This document shows, piece by piece, positions 6,831 through 13,202 of a stretch of DNA of 14,150 nucleotides (positions are counted from its first letter, which is position 1; each line of letters starts with the position of its first letter). Both the position numbers and the translations under genes were made by a program. Below the pieces are notes generated by a model, which did not search any database, was not told where the DNA came from, and worked only from the letters and a program-made list of their open reading frames with translations. This stretch comes from Nitrososphaerales archaeon TH5896 (GTDB lineage: Archaea > Thermoproteota > Nitrososphaeria > Nitrososphaerales > Nitrososphaeraceae). The stretch is from NCBI GenBank assembly GCA_014523625.1, contig JAATVP010000229.1, forward strand, positions 1-14,150. Reading direction: 5' to 3'.

Positions 6831-6962
6831 CTAAATAGTGACCAATGAACGAATTAGTTTGCCATTATTTTGAAGCTTTATCACAGCCGCGTTATCACTA
6901 ATATTACATGAAGCATGTGCCTCAAATGCGACCTCTAATATATTCCTAGAGATTTCTTTAAT
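6831..6962 (-). CDS. Small hypothetical protein (43 aa) with ATT at the expected start, or start-lost pseudogene
   Basis: An open frame reads IKEISRNILEVAFEAHASCN followed by ISDNAAVIKLQNNGKLIRSL and VTI, to a TAG at 6831. It looks like a helix followed by a small beta hairpin, with one cysteine and no membrane segment. There is no ATG, GTG or TTG in the first 25 codons of the frame. The upstream in-frame ATG (6975-6977) is followed at once by TGA. The TATA-like box TTATCTA (6987-6993) is centred 28 nt before the ATT at 6962, where a leaderless mRNA would start. Possible readings: an AUU start; a former ATG-CGA start mutated to ATG-TGA; or a remnant. It is not a family I can name. The zinc-ribbon gene lies just upstream on the same strand. 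Confidence 0.45.
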   Translation of the reverse strand: MKEISRNILEVAFEAHASCNISDNAAVIKLQNNGKLIRSLVTI

Positions 6963-6986
6963 TGTGCGACCTCACATTATTTCGCG

Positions 6987-6993
6987 ATAGATA
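6987..6993 (-). promoter_or_regulatory. TATA-like box for the 43-aa frame
   Basis: TTATCTA on the minus strand, centred 28 nt before the ATT at 6962 but only about 13 nt before the ATG at 6977. It therefore favours the ATT, not the ATG, as the 5' end of the mRNA. Confidence 0.35.
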
Positions 6994-7043
6994 AGTCTTC
7001 AAAGGATTGGACAAAAGATTAACTAGACATCTTCATATCAAAT

Positions 7044-7169
7044 TTAATTATCTTCAATCAGAAAATAATTAATATCAGAACAGTCGATCTCGCTCCCACA
7101 GTTAAAACATTTCAAATGACACGGTTGAATGTCCTTCATTTCATGTCCACATCTTAAACATTTTAGCAC
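7044..7169 (-). CDS. Small zinc-ribbon protein, 41 aa
   Basis: A tiny protein from GTG 7169: LKCLRCGHEMKDIQPCHLKC, then FNCGSEIDCSD and the end YFLIEDN. The pattern CxxCG (residues 4-7) and CxxCG (20-23) forms a classic four-cysteine zinc ribbon, with two further cysteines (16 and 29). Such single-domain zinc ribbons are common in Nitrososphaeria and may bind nucleic acid or protein; the function is unknown. The frame opens after a TAG 15-17 nt upstream, so GTG is the only standard start before the first knuckle. AAT/AAATA TATA-like sequence lies around 7201-7208, about 36 nt upstream, implying a short leader. The plus-strand frame over the same DNA (7129-7362) lacks any such pattern and is a shadow. 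Confidence 0.8.
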   Translation of the reverse strand: MLKCLRCGHEMKDIQPCHLKCFNCGSEIDCSDINYFLIEDN

Positions 7170-7318
7170 GACAGTCTCTAATAGCTATGGACAGTCTTGG
7201 TATTTATTCATATTTATGAATGCGTACCATACAACAAGGATTGGTCCTTCACAGCTTATGGTTTTTTCCCCATCAGATCAGCTGATTATGAGACTGTTGA
7301 AAAGACTTTCAAGAAGTC

Positions 7319-7325
7319 TTATATT
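7319..7325 (+). promoter_or_regulatory. TATA-like box for the DCC/DUF393 gene
   Basis: TTATATT, centred about 24 nt before the ATG at 7346, supporting that start as leaderless. Confidence 0.55.
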
Positions 7326-7345
7326 TGCGGATAGAATATTAACAT

Positions 7346-7843
7346 ATGTTGTCGATACCTGAGGCATCTCCTTTCTCAAGGCCGTTGCTCATATACGACG
7401 ACAGATGCTCATCGTGTAGCAAGTTTGCTTTATGGGCTAGAAGATTATCAGGAGGTTGGATACGTTTGGCAGGTCATTATTATTCGTCTGAGGCATCGAA
7501 AGTAAAGAAATCTATCTTTCCAGATAATTACGATCCCACTCAAATGTTTTGGTTAATCAATGAGAACGGGGCTTTTGGTGCTAGATCAGGATTGATGGAA
7601 GTCTTTAAGGAAATAATTCGTGGTCTTGTTAGGACTAAAATAGGAGATAACTTACTTAATGTTCGTAAAGAATACACCGTCCCTGAAGGTGAAGAAGTTT
7701 CTTTGTTCAACAATAATTCGTGTAGTCGTTTAACTGGATCAGACTGTGCTTCTTTTCTTGATATATGGACACGTATAATCGGTATGTTAAGGAGTAGCGC
7801 TAATTATCATCATCACCACGCTGAGTCACGGCATTCTGATTGA
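7346..7843 (+). CDS. DCC family (DUF393) thiol-disulfide oxidoreductase-like protein
   Basis: A thioredoxin-fold protein of the DCC family, named for a D-x-x-C-x-x-C motif. It appears here as LLIYDDRCSSCSKFALWARR (residues 14-33) with C21 and C24. Downstream features fit the family: RLAGHYYSSE (about 40-49), YDPTQMFWLINENG (62-75, the strand leading to the cis-Pro-like region) and a helix GLMEVFKEIIRGL (82-94). Length 165 is somewhat longer than the usual 115-140; the extra part is C-terminal, with two more cysteines (126, 134) and a His-rich end, NYHHHHAESRHSD. It is likely cytoplasmic, as no signal peptide is seen. The redox substrate is unknown. It stands alone, convergent with a doubtful minus-strand frame. 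Confidence 0.85.
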   Translation: MLSIPEASPFSRPLLIYDDRCSSCSKFALWARRLSGGWIRLAGHYYSSEASKVKKSIFPDNYDPTQMFWLINENGAFGARSGLMEVFKEIIRGLVRTKIGDNLLNVRKEYTVPEGEEVSLFNNNSCSRLTGSDCASFLDIWTRIIGMLRSSANYHHHHAESRHSD

Positions 7844-7850
7844 TTTTAAA

Positions 7851-8036
7851 CTATTCTCGATTCCCGTGCGGTTTTTCTTTGCAGCTATTAGACATAATCT
7901 CATTTAGGAGAAGAGTATTGCCAGAACTAGCAATCAATACAATTGCGCTAATCTGATATGAAATATCGACACTAGCGAATGGGCTATAATCAGAAGATGT
8001 GAAGTGTGGGATAAGTAATTTTGAAGTTAAAAACAT
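7851..8036 (-). CDS. Doubtful hypothetical protein, 61 aa
   Basis: A frame starting MFLTSKLLIPHFTSSDYSPF and including ISYQISAIVLIASSGNTLLL, which might be one membrane-like helix, and a Lys/His/Arg tail (CKEKPHGNRE). No good TATA box lies at the right distance (the nearest strong one is about 60 nt upstream), and nothing is recognised. It may be chance. The remaining spacer to 8179 holds nothing else that I can support. Confidence 0.25.
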   Translation of the reverse strand: MFLTSKLLIPHFTSSDYSPFASVDISYQISAIVLIASSGNTLLLNEIMSNSCKEKPHGNRE

Positions 8037-8179
8037 TAGTAGTTGGTGGTAATTTCAGTGTCTTGATTGCTGACAAGATATATTTCATACGAAATAACAG
8101 ATTAGAAAGAGATGTCAAGAATTCCAATTTTTTGCACGTCGAGAACTAATTGATCATACATAATCCCCATAACAATCAT

Positions 8180-8187
8180 TTTATATT
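8180..8187 (+). promoter_or_regulatory. TATA box for the alcohol dehydrogenase
   Basis: TTTATATT, centred about 28 nt before the ATG at 8211; leaderless spacing. Confidence 0.65.
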
Positions 8188-8210
8188 CAATCTCTTCTTA
8201 ACCCCCCTAT

Positions 8211-9290
8211 ATGAAGTCCGCAAGTATTACCAAGCCAAAATCTCCTTTAGAAATTGTAACTAAAGAAACGCCGAAACCTATAGGTGCCCAGGTCCTTGTC
8301 AGGGTAGAAGCGTGTGGAGTTTGTCATAGTGATATTCATCTCTGGGAAGGAGGTTATGAAGGTCCAGATGGGGAATTCCTCAAAGCAACAGATCGAGGAG
8401 TACGCTACCCGCTTACCCCCGGGCATGAAATTGCAGGTGTGGTGGAAGAGGTTGGTGAGGAAGTATCATCCCTTAACCTATTTAACAAAAATAGCAAGGT
8501 TCTAGTTTACCCATGGTTGGGGGAAGGAATGTGTCCAGCATGCAGAGAGGGCAATGAGAATTTATGTGACAAACCGCGATCCTTGGGGGTATACAGAGAC
8601 GGTGGATATTCTGAATATGTCTTGGTGCCAAGCTATAGATATCTTTTAGATATAACAAATGAAATACAGACAGGTTCATTTGATACAAATGTAGCAGCCA
8701 CTTTATCATGTTCCTCGTTGACTGCATATGGTGCGATAAACAATGCAAGTCTGAGACCTAATGATACTGCTGTTATTATTGGAGCTGGAGGGTTAGGCTT
8801 AATGGCAATCCAAATCGCAAAGGCAATTTCCGGTTCAACGGTGATCGCCATGGATTTGGATGACAACAAGTTAAGGGCAGCTAAAGAGAATGGCGCAGAC
8901 TACATAGTGAATGCAATGAATGAGAATAGGGTAGCTACCGTGATGGAATTGACCCAAAAATTGGGAGCGGACGCAGTGATTGATTTTGCAAACTCCACGA
9001 AAAGCATAGAGCTCGGCATGCAGCTTTTGAGGAAACGTGCACGATTAGTACATGTTGGATTGTATGGAGGTGCATTAAAATTAAACCTTTTAAGTATGCC
9101 CACCAGAGCATACAAGCTGATTGGATCCTATACAGGGAACATCGCTCAACTTGCCGAACTGGTATCATTGACCAGACGTGGAGTAATAAAGCCTCTTGTA
9201 TCCGACAAATATAAACTGGAACAGGCTACCGAAGCCCTATCCAAGCTGAAGGAGGGAAAAGTTCTTGGTCGAGGAGTTATAAATCCGTAA
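8211..9290 (+). CDS. adh: Zinc-dependent alcohol dehydrogenase (medium-chain, Sulfolobus ADH type)
   Basis: A medium-chain dehydrogenase oxidising alcohols or reducing aldehydes with NAD(H). GroES-like catalytic domain: ACGVCHSDIH (C38), GHE (H72, E73) and C167 (TLSCSSLTAYGA) are the catalytic zinc ligands. The structural zinc lobe is GEGMCPACREGNENLC: E105, C108, C111 and C119. The usual first Cys is Glu, exactly as in Sulfolobus solfataricus ADH, and the following PRSLGVYRDGGYSEYVLVP is also very close to that enzyme. Rossmann domain: GAGGLGL (191-197), then acidic D215 in AMDLDD, which favours NAD over NADP. Length 359 is slightly longer than SsADH (347) because of small insertions (for example near 90-95). 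It has its own TATA box; the HAD gene follows after 25 nt. Substrate is not predictable. Confidence 0.95.
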   Translation: MKSASITKPKSPLEIVTKETPKPIGAQVLVRVEACGVCHSDIHLWEGGYEGPDGEFLKATDRGVRYPLTPGHEIAGVVEEVGEEVSSLNLFNKNSKVLVYPWLGEGMCPACREGNENLCDKPRSLGVYRDGGYSEYVLVPSYRYLLDITNEIQTGSFDTNVAATLSCSSLTAYGAINNASLRPNDTAVIIGAGGLGLMAIQIAKAISGSTVIAMDLDDNKLRAAKENGADYIVNAMNENRVATVMELTQKLGADAVIDFANSTKSIELGMQLLRKRARLVHVGLYGGALKLNLLSMPTRAYKLIGSYTGNIAQLAELVSLTRRGVIKPLVSDKYKLEQATEALSKLKEGKVLGRGVINP

Positions 9291-9315
9291 AATTCCCTAA
9301 TAAACAATTTGTTTC

Positions 9316-10035
9316 ATGACAACTAGAAAAGGCATTATCTTTGATATGGACGGCGTCCTCGTCGATGCAATGCCTTTTCATGCAGAGGCTATGAGCAGAG
9401 CAATAAAAGAGATAACAAATCACGAAATAGACAAGAAAAATATTTTTCTACTCGAAGGGATGCCTAGTTCAGCTTTAGTAAAGGAGATCTTCAAAAGAGA
9501 GAACATCAATAAAAAGATAGATGTAGATGATGATGATTTGACAAAGAAGATCGGATCGAGAAAGGAACAGGTTTTCAAACAGATCCAAAATGCTAAACGG
9601 ATAGATGGAGCGAAGGAACTGCTTGAGGATCTAACATCAAATTGCGGGAAGTCCTGTATTAAAGCTGTTGTTAGTGGCGCTGCCAGAGAAGAGGTCGAGA
9701 CAATCTTAGACAAGAATATTGGGTCCAAGTATTTTGATTTCATAATTACTGGCGATGATATAGAAAAAGGGAAACCAAATCCAGCACCCTTTATGATAGC
9801 CTTAAACAAAATGAATCTGCCTGCTTCACAGGTAATTGTAGTCGAGAATGCACCATTAGGAGTGGAAGCTGCCAATAAAGCCGGCTTGGAATGCACCATC
9901 ACTCTAAATAATACGCCTCTTGATATCCAAAATGATTTCAAAGAAGTAATGTCTTCAGATCCGAAAAAATTTACCTTCAAGGATACAAAGTCAGCAAGTA
10001 ACTTCCTGAAAAATTGGTGCTGCGGCGAACAATAA
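9316..10035 (+). CDS. HAD-superfamily hydrolase, beta-phosphoglucomutase/phosphatase type
   Basis: A cytoplasmic HAD phosphatase or phosphomutase of 239 residues. Motif I is IIFDMDGVLVD (nucleophile D10, acid/base D12) near the N-terminus; a helical cap follows (about 17-90, with FHAEAMSRAIKEI). Motif II is VVSGAAR (S120), motif III GKPNPAPF (K153), and motif IV IVVENAPLGVEAA. In motif IV the common E-D pair is E177-N178; the family tolerates this, but the metal site is slightly unusual. KPNP and the PLGVEAANKAG stretch are typical of the sugar-phosphate branch (beta-phosphoglucomutase, sugar phosphatases). The C-terminus ends in NWCCGEQ. The gene begins 25 nt after the alcohol dehydrogenase; a TATAAAT at about 9279-9285 could give it its own promoter, so joint transcription is plausible but not shown. 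Substrate is unknown. Confidence 0.93.
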   Translation: MTTRKGIIFDMDGVLVDAMPFHAEAMSRAIKEITNHEIDKKNIFLLEGMPSSALVKEIFKRENINKKIDVDDDDLTKKIGSRKEQVFKQIQNAKRIDGAKELLEDLTSNCGKSCIKAVVSGAAREEVETILDKNIGSKYFDFIITGDDIEKGKPNPAPFMIALNKMNLPASQVIVVENAPLGVEAANKAGLECTITLNNTPLDIQNDFKEVMSSDPKKFTFKDTKSASNFLKNWCCGEQ

Positions 10036-10445
10036 TTATCACCTTTGCTAGCATTAACGAATATTGAAGCAGAACGTCCTCACCTGTTCCAACTATGATC
10101 AAAGTGGGCTGGCTAAGATTTGGGATAGTATTGCAACTACTTGACCAATTTCCTACTAATTTTATTTGCTATCGTATTATTTGAGTAGACACTGATTTTT
10201 TAGAAATTGGAAGTAATTTAGGTAATGTGGATTTGCATTCAATCATCAAATCGGAAACGCGAAAGGTATGAGTTTCTCAATGCCGCTGTTAGGTAGAATC
10301 AAAAGCGTTACTAATCGTGCCTATTGTTTCAGGACGTATTTGGTTTTTTTATCTTTGCCGCCACAACCTGAGGGATATAAAACTAGATTGTTAGTTCTTG
10401 TGCGAGAACATAAACTTAAGAATAAGCGGATACAGCATTCAAATT
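10036..10445. other. Intergenic region without a recognised gene
   Basis: AT-rich DNA after the HAD gene. A 29-codon frame at 10095-10184 (MIKVGWLRFGIVLQLL at its start) and a Tyr/Arg/Asn-rich 127-codon frame from 10268 to 10651 are not supported by composition or promoter position. A TATAAA at about 10374-10380 probably serves the membrane protein that follows. T7 at 10345-10351 and T6 at 10195-10201 are the only terminator-like runs. Confidence 0.35.
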
Positions 10446-10598
10446 ATGGTAGAAATTGGTATAGTCGAGATTATCGGTATGGGAGGAATGCTAGGAATAA
10501 TTGGCACAATGTTTATAGTTCTGCACTTCTCGAGGAAGCAAGCAAAGGGTTTCAATTTCGATATCGATATTCTATCTCTAGAATTAGTATCATTATAG
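10446..10598 (+). pseudogene. N-terminal fragment of a small membrane protein
   Basis: From ATG 10446 the 50 residues read MVEIGIVEIIGMGGMLGIIG, then TMFIVLHFSRKQAKGFNFDI and DILSLELVSL. This is one Gly/Ile/Met-rich transmembrane helix followed by a basic cytoplasmic stretch (FSRKQAKGF), as in the N-termini of membrane-anchored Nitrososphaeria proteins whose soluble part continues well beyond. Here the frame ends soon after FDIDI, with an uncharacteristic tail, and the DNA becomes GC-richer within 50 nt, where the hydrolase gene of bacterial type ends. I infer that the rest of the gene was lost when that segment arrived. Alternatively it is an intact 50-residue protein. A TTG at 10398 could extend it by 16 residues; a TATAAA upstream (about 10375) allows either. 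Confidence 0.45.
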
Positions 10599-10647
10599 CT
10601 TTCCTTACCTCGGCGCTACAGCCCCCGTATACGAAGGAACGAGACAT

Positions 10648-11475
10648 CTAGGACTTCAGGAAGGACAACAGGTCGGCGTTGACCCGATCCTGAAGTGTGG
10701 CCGTGAGGCCATGAGGCGCGCCAGGATAATAGATTTCCTTCGCGCCTTTGATGAGCCTGGCTGATTTCTTAGCTGCATCTTTGACGGGAACAATTTGGTC
10801 GTCCTCACCATGCATAACCAAGGTTGGGACATCGAACTTCTTGAGGTCTTCGGTGAAATCGGTCTCGGAGAACGCCTTGATGCTTTCATAGGCATTCTTG
10901 AGGCCGGCCTGCATGCTCCAAAGCCAGAACTGATCCAGGATTCCCTTGGAGACCTTAGCACCTTCCCTGTTAGCACCATAAAACGCGATAGCTAGATCCT
11001 TGTAGAATTGCGAGCGATCCTTGACAAGAGCCGAACGCATGTCATTAAACACTTCTATTGGTAGGCCCTCCGGGTTGGTCGCTGACTTAACCATGATCGG
11101 GGGCACAGCCGCGATCAGGATAGCCTTGGCAACTCTCTTCGTTCCATAGCGACCGATATATCGGGCAACTTCACCTCCGCCTGTGGAGTGCCCCACAAGC
11201 GTGGCATCTTTGAGATCAAGCGCTTCGATCACAGCTGCAAGGTCGTCTGCATAGCCATCCATGTTGTTCCGCGAAGAAGCCTGACTTGACCGGCCATGAC
11301 CGCGACGGTCGTGAGCTACTACGCGAAAGCCATTTTCCACAAGGAACAGCATTTGGCCGTCCCAAGCGTCTGCGCTAAGGGGCCAGCCATGCGAAAAGGT
11401 TACGACAGGACCTTTACCCCAGTCCTTATAGTAGATTTCAGTCCCGTCCTTGGTAACGATTGTGCTTGAAGTTAT
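10648..11475 (-). CDS. Alpha/beta hydrolase, non-haem haloperoxidase (chloroperoxidase) type, start codon ATA
   Basis: An alpha/beta hydrolase of the cofactor-free haloperoxidase/esterase group. Counting from ATA 11475 as residue 1: [19 protein letters not shown], the oxyanion loop [15 protein letters not shown] (28-42), [11 protein letters not shown] (54-64), nucleophile GHSTGG (S97), acid EDDQIVP (D226) and PHGL (H255). The 275-residue product has the normal family length. The frame holds no ATG, GTG or TTG before M42, and starting there (11352) would delete the HGW oxyanion loop, so a short form would be dead. ATA stands just where relatives have their initiator Met. A TAG of the upstream hydrolase lies 1 nt before it. 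GC content and codon use are far higher than in the neighbours, indicating acquisition from a bacterium. It may be functional via AUA initiation or coupling, or may have just lost its start. Confidence 0.85.
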   Translation of the reverse strand: MTSSTIVTKDGTEIYYKDWGKGPVVTFSHGWPLSADAWDGQMLFLVENGFRVVAHDRRGHGRSSQASSRNNMDGYADDLAAVIEALDLKDATLVGHSTGGGEVARYIGRYGTKRVAKAILIAAVPPIMVKSATNPEGLPIEVFNDMRSALVKDRSQFYKDLAIAFYGANREGAKVSKGILDQFWLWSMQAGLKNAYESIKAFSETDFTEDLKKFDVPTLVMHGEDDQIVPVKDAAKKSARLIKGAKEIYYPGAPHGLTATLQDRVNADLLSFLKS

Positions 11476-11476
11476 A

Positions 11477-12307
11477 CTACTTCGTCACCCCTTTTGTTGC
11501 ATTTAGGATTAATTCGGCAATCTCATCTGGATGTGTTACAAGTGACGCATGGCTAGAATTAAGTGATATAGTAGTAGCATTCATTCGTTTTGCGAAATTA
11601 CGTTGTACATCAGGAGGGATAATGTGGTCGCCCTCAGACACCTCAAACCATGTGGGAAGTTGTTTCCAAGCAGGAGGGCCAGATGGTTCAGTAGCAAATG
11701 ATTGATGAGCTGGCTTTTGCACAACTGCCAAGGTTTCAGCTTCACTCGCATTTGCATCCTGAATGAACGCTTCGTGGAACATCTTTGGGTTTAGGTACAG
11801 AAATCCTCCGCTATCGGGAACCAATAATCCTGGAGGTAATGTTGAAACATCGACGAAGTTCGCGGTAGATTCTCCCTCATCAGGTGCGAAGGCTGAAACG
11901 TAAACAAGCCCTGTTACGTTTTGATTATTATATGCAGCATTCGTGATTATGAATCCACCGAATGAGTGTCCCACAAGTATTGTTGGTCCGCCAGCTAGGT
12001 CAATTGCACGCTTTACAGTAGCGACATCATCTGCCAGGGAATGGAGAGGAAGCTGAACTGCAATAACCTTGTGGCCTGCATTCTGCAGAATAGGAATTAC
12101 TTTGCTCCATGAAGATCCATCAGCCCATAAACCATGGACTAGAACGATATTCGTAGCATTTGTTGCCATATCCTGTACTCCTTGAGGTTGCATTAATGTT
12201 TTATTCTCTGGGGTAGCGGAGCCGGAAGATGCAGATGACATAAAACCCAGAATTAGAATTATGCTCAGACACAAAAAACCAAAAGATTTCATATTTTTCA
12301 CTCTCAT
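11477..12307 (-). CDS. Exported alpha/beta hydrolase
   Basis: A 276-residue serine hydrolase exported from the cell. A signal peptide is evident: basic MRVKNMK, hydrophobic [13 protein letters not shown] (11-23), then a small-residue region (SSASSGSA) and a Ser/Asn-rich linker. The catalytic domain starts near residue 53: [14 protein letters not shown] (oxyanion HG 58-59), nucleophile elbow GHSFGG (S115), acid EGDHIIPP (D227) and [17 protein letters not shown] (H253). This sequence type ([21 protein letters not shown]) is the EstC/MenH-like group of small esterases widespread in soil bacteria. Several N-x-S/T sequons (NKT, NAT, NVT, NAS, NSS) fit an archaeal glycoprotein. A cysteine in the signal core is not in a lipobox. 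The TATA box at 12333-12342 supports ATG 12307; the ATG at residue 6 is also possible. The haloperoxidase-like gene follows after 1 nt. Confidence 0.92.
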   Translation of the reverse strand: MRVKNMKSFGFLCLSIILILGFMSSASSGSATPENKTLMQPQGVQDMATNATNIVLVHGLWADGSSWSKVIPILQNAGHKVIAVQLPLHSLADDVATVKRAIDLAGGPTILVGHSFGGFIITNAAYNNQNVTGLVYVSAFAPDEGESTANFVDVSTLPPGLLVPDSGGFLYLNPKMFHEAFIQDANASEAETLAVVQKPAHQSFATEPSGPPAWKQLPTWFEVSEGDHIIPPDVQRNFAKRMNATTISLNSSHASLVTHPDEIAELILNATKGVTK

Positions 12308-12332
12308 GATGACGATGATAATGACAATATCT

Positions 12333-12342
12333 CGTATATAAG
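12333..12342 (-). promoter_or_regulatory. TATA box for the exported hydrolase
   Basis: CTTATATACG region on the minus strand (TTATATAC core), centred about 31 nt before ATG 12307. It may also drive the haloperoxidase-type gene downstream. Confidence 0.6.
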
Positions 12343-12603
12343 TAATGTCCGCGACAAACTGTATTTTCTTATTTAATACTTGCTTGTCATAGTCAGTCGT
12401 CTCGTCAATACTTTGCCAGCTGGTATTTAGTGAAGCTCTTTATATCAGTAACATTAAGCTAATAAGAGTAAAAAGTCACTACTCTAATACATAACGCTAT
12501 GTTTATGATCACTCTATTTGGGTAAAAGAATTTTGTTGTATAATAATTAGGTTAAATTACTGTACGAGAACCATTTTGAATACTTTATAAGGCGTGATAC
12601 AAA
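12343..12603. other. Intergenic region, nothing recognised
   Basis: AT-rich spacer between divergent transcripts. The only structure seen is a weak inverted repeat AGAGTA (12465-12470) and TACTCT (12480-12485). A TTTATAA at about 12584-12590 sits only 17 nt before the ATG at 12604. Confidence 0.4.
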
Positions 12604-12760
12604 ATGGTATCAAACCATCCCCAGAGTAAGCTTCGCCTAGGATTAGCAATATCTCTTTGATTGACATTCATTTTTACTTATCGCACTAAATGCAAATATA
12701 CTTCTGCCCCTTGCAAGTTACAGTCAGGAAATTATAGATCCTCTTGCAACTGATATCTGA
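12604..12760 (+). pseudogene. Broken small membrane or exported protein
   Basis: ATG 12604 begins MVSNHPQSKLRLGLAISL and meets a TGA at 12658-12660. Read past it, the next five residues are LTFIF; then an offset frame carries LLIALNANILLPLASYSQEI and ends IDPLATDI at TGA 12758-12760. The total is 157 nt (3n+1). Removing one T from the T5 run at 12671-12675 and changing one base of the internal TGA would give a continuous product of about 51 residues: a basic N-terminus, one long hydrophobic helix, and a short polar tail, like a signal peptide with a tiny mature part. The TATA-like box is too near for a leaderless ATG. Two lesions suggest an old decay. The alternative is that the pieces are coincidental. 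Confidence 0.4.
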
Positions 12761-12763
12761 TGA

Positions 12764-12986
12764 TCAGTTGGATAAGTGTAAGGTATTGTTTTTAGAGAGT
12801 ATTTTGGCCAGTTTCTTTTTCTTCTTCAAAGCCAAGTCAATTCGAGTATGCAAAGCATTCTTTTCCTCCTTCAAGAATTCATATACGAAGATAATTTTTT
12901 AATGCTCTACTTGCGACAAGGCCTGGTACGAAGACCATAATAGCGATAATCATGGCACAATTAATCCCAACTGGGTTACTGACCAT
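12764..12986 (-). pseudogene. Frameshifted small membrane protein
   Basis: ATG 12986 begins MVSNPVGINCAMIIAIMVFV and continues PGLVASRALKN, a single membrane helix, then stops at TGA 12879-12881. The frame one base on continues IIFVYEFLKEEKNALHTRID, then LALKKKKKLAKILSKN, ending TLHLSN at TGA 12764-12766. The length is 223 nt (3n+1); removing one A from the A6 run at 12895-12900 gives an unbroken 73-residue protein with an N-terminal helix and a strongly basic, coiled-coil-like cytoplasmic tail. This is the clearest frameshift in the window, because composition matches on both sides of the homopolymer. It could be a genuine mutation or a base-calling error in the run. No TATA box is evident at the expected distance. 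The family is not recognised. It converges on the broken gene above with a 3-nt gap. Confidence 0.5.
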
Positions 12987-13177
12987 TTTAGATCATTGGC
13001 TGCAAGAGTAGGAAATGCTTCATGCATACATTGAACCCAAGGAATATGAAAAACATAACATATGAAAAAACGGAATATACTTTAGTTTAAACATTGCAGA
13101 TGAGACTAGGAAGCTAATTTACTGACTTTTTGAGAAACAATCTTAAATAATGTGGTGGAGCATGAAAAGTGTTTGCA

Positions 13178-13183
13178 TTATAG
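13178..13183 (+). promoter_or_regulatory. TATA-like box for the DUF892-cyclase gene
   Basis: TTATAG within GCATTATAGT, about 23 nt before the ATG at 13203; consistent with a leaderless start. Confidence 0.45.
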
Positions 13184-13202
13184 TAGGAGCTATGATAACG
13201 AG

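Noticed and set aside
9420..9980. Long (186-codon) open frame antisense to the HAD gene
   Set aside because: It lies fully inside a well-supported HAD hydrolase; its sequence is Ser/Phe/Ile-rich without any motif, as expected of a mirror frame.
10268..10651. 127-codon plus-strand frame
   Set aside because: Tyr/Arg/Asn-rich and motif-free, whereas the overlapping frame from 10446 encodes a credible membrane helix and basic stretch.
10648..11352. Haloperoxidase-type gene starting at the internal ATG 11352
   Set aside because: This would remove the first beta strands and the HGW oxyanion loop, although these are encoded intact and in frame upstream.
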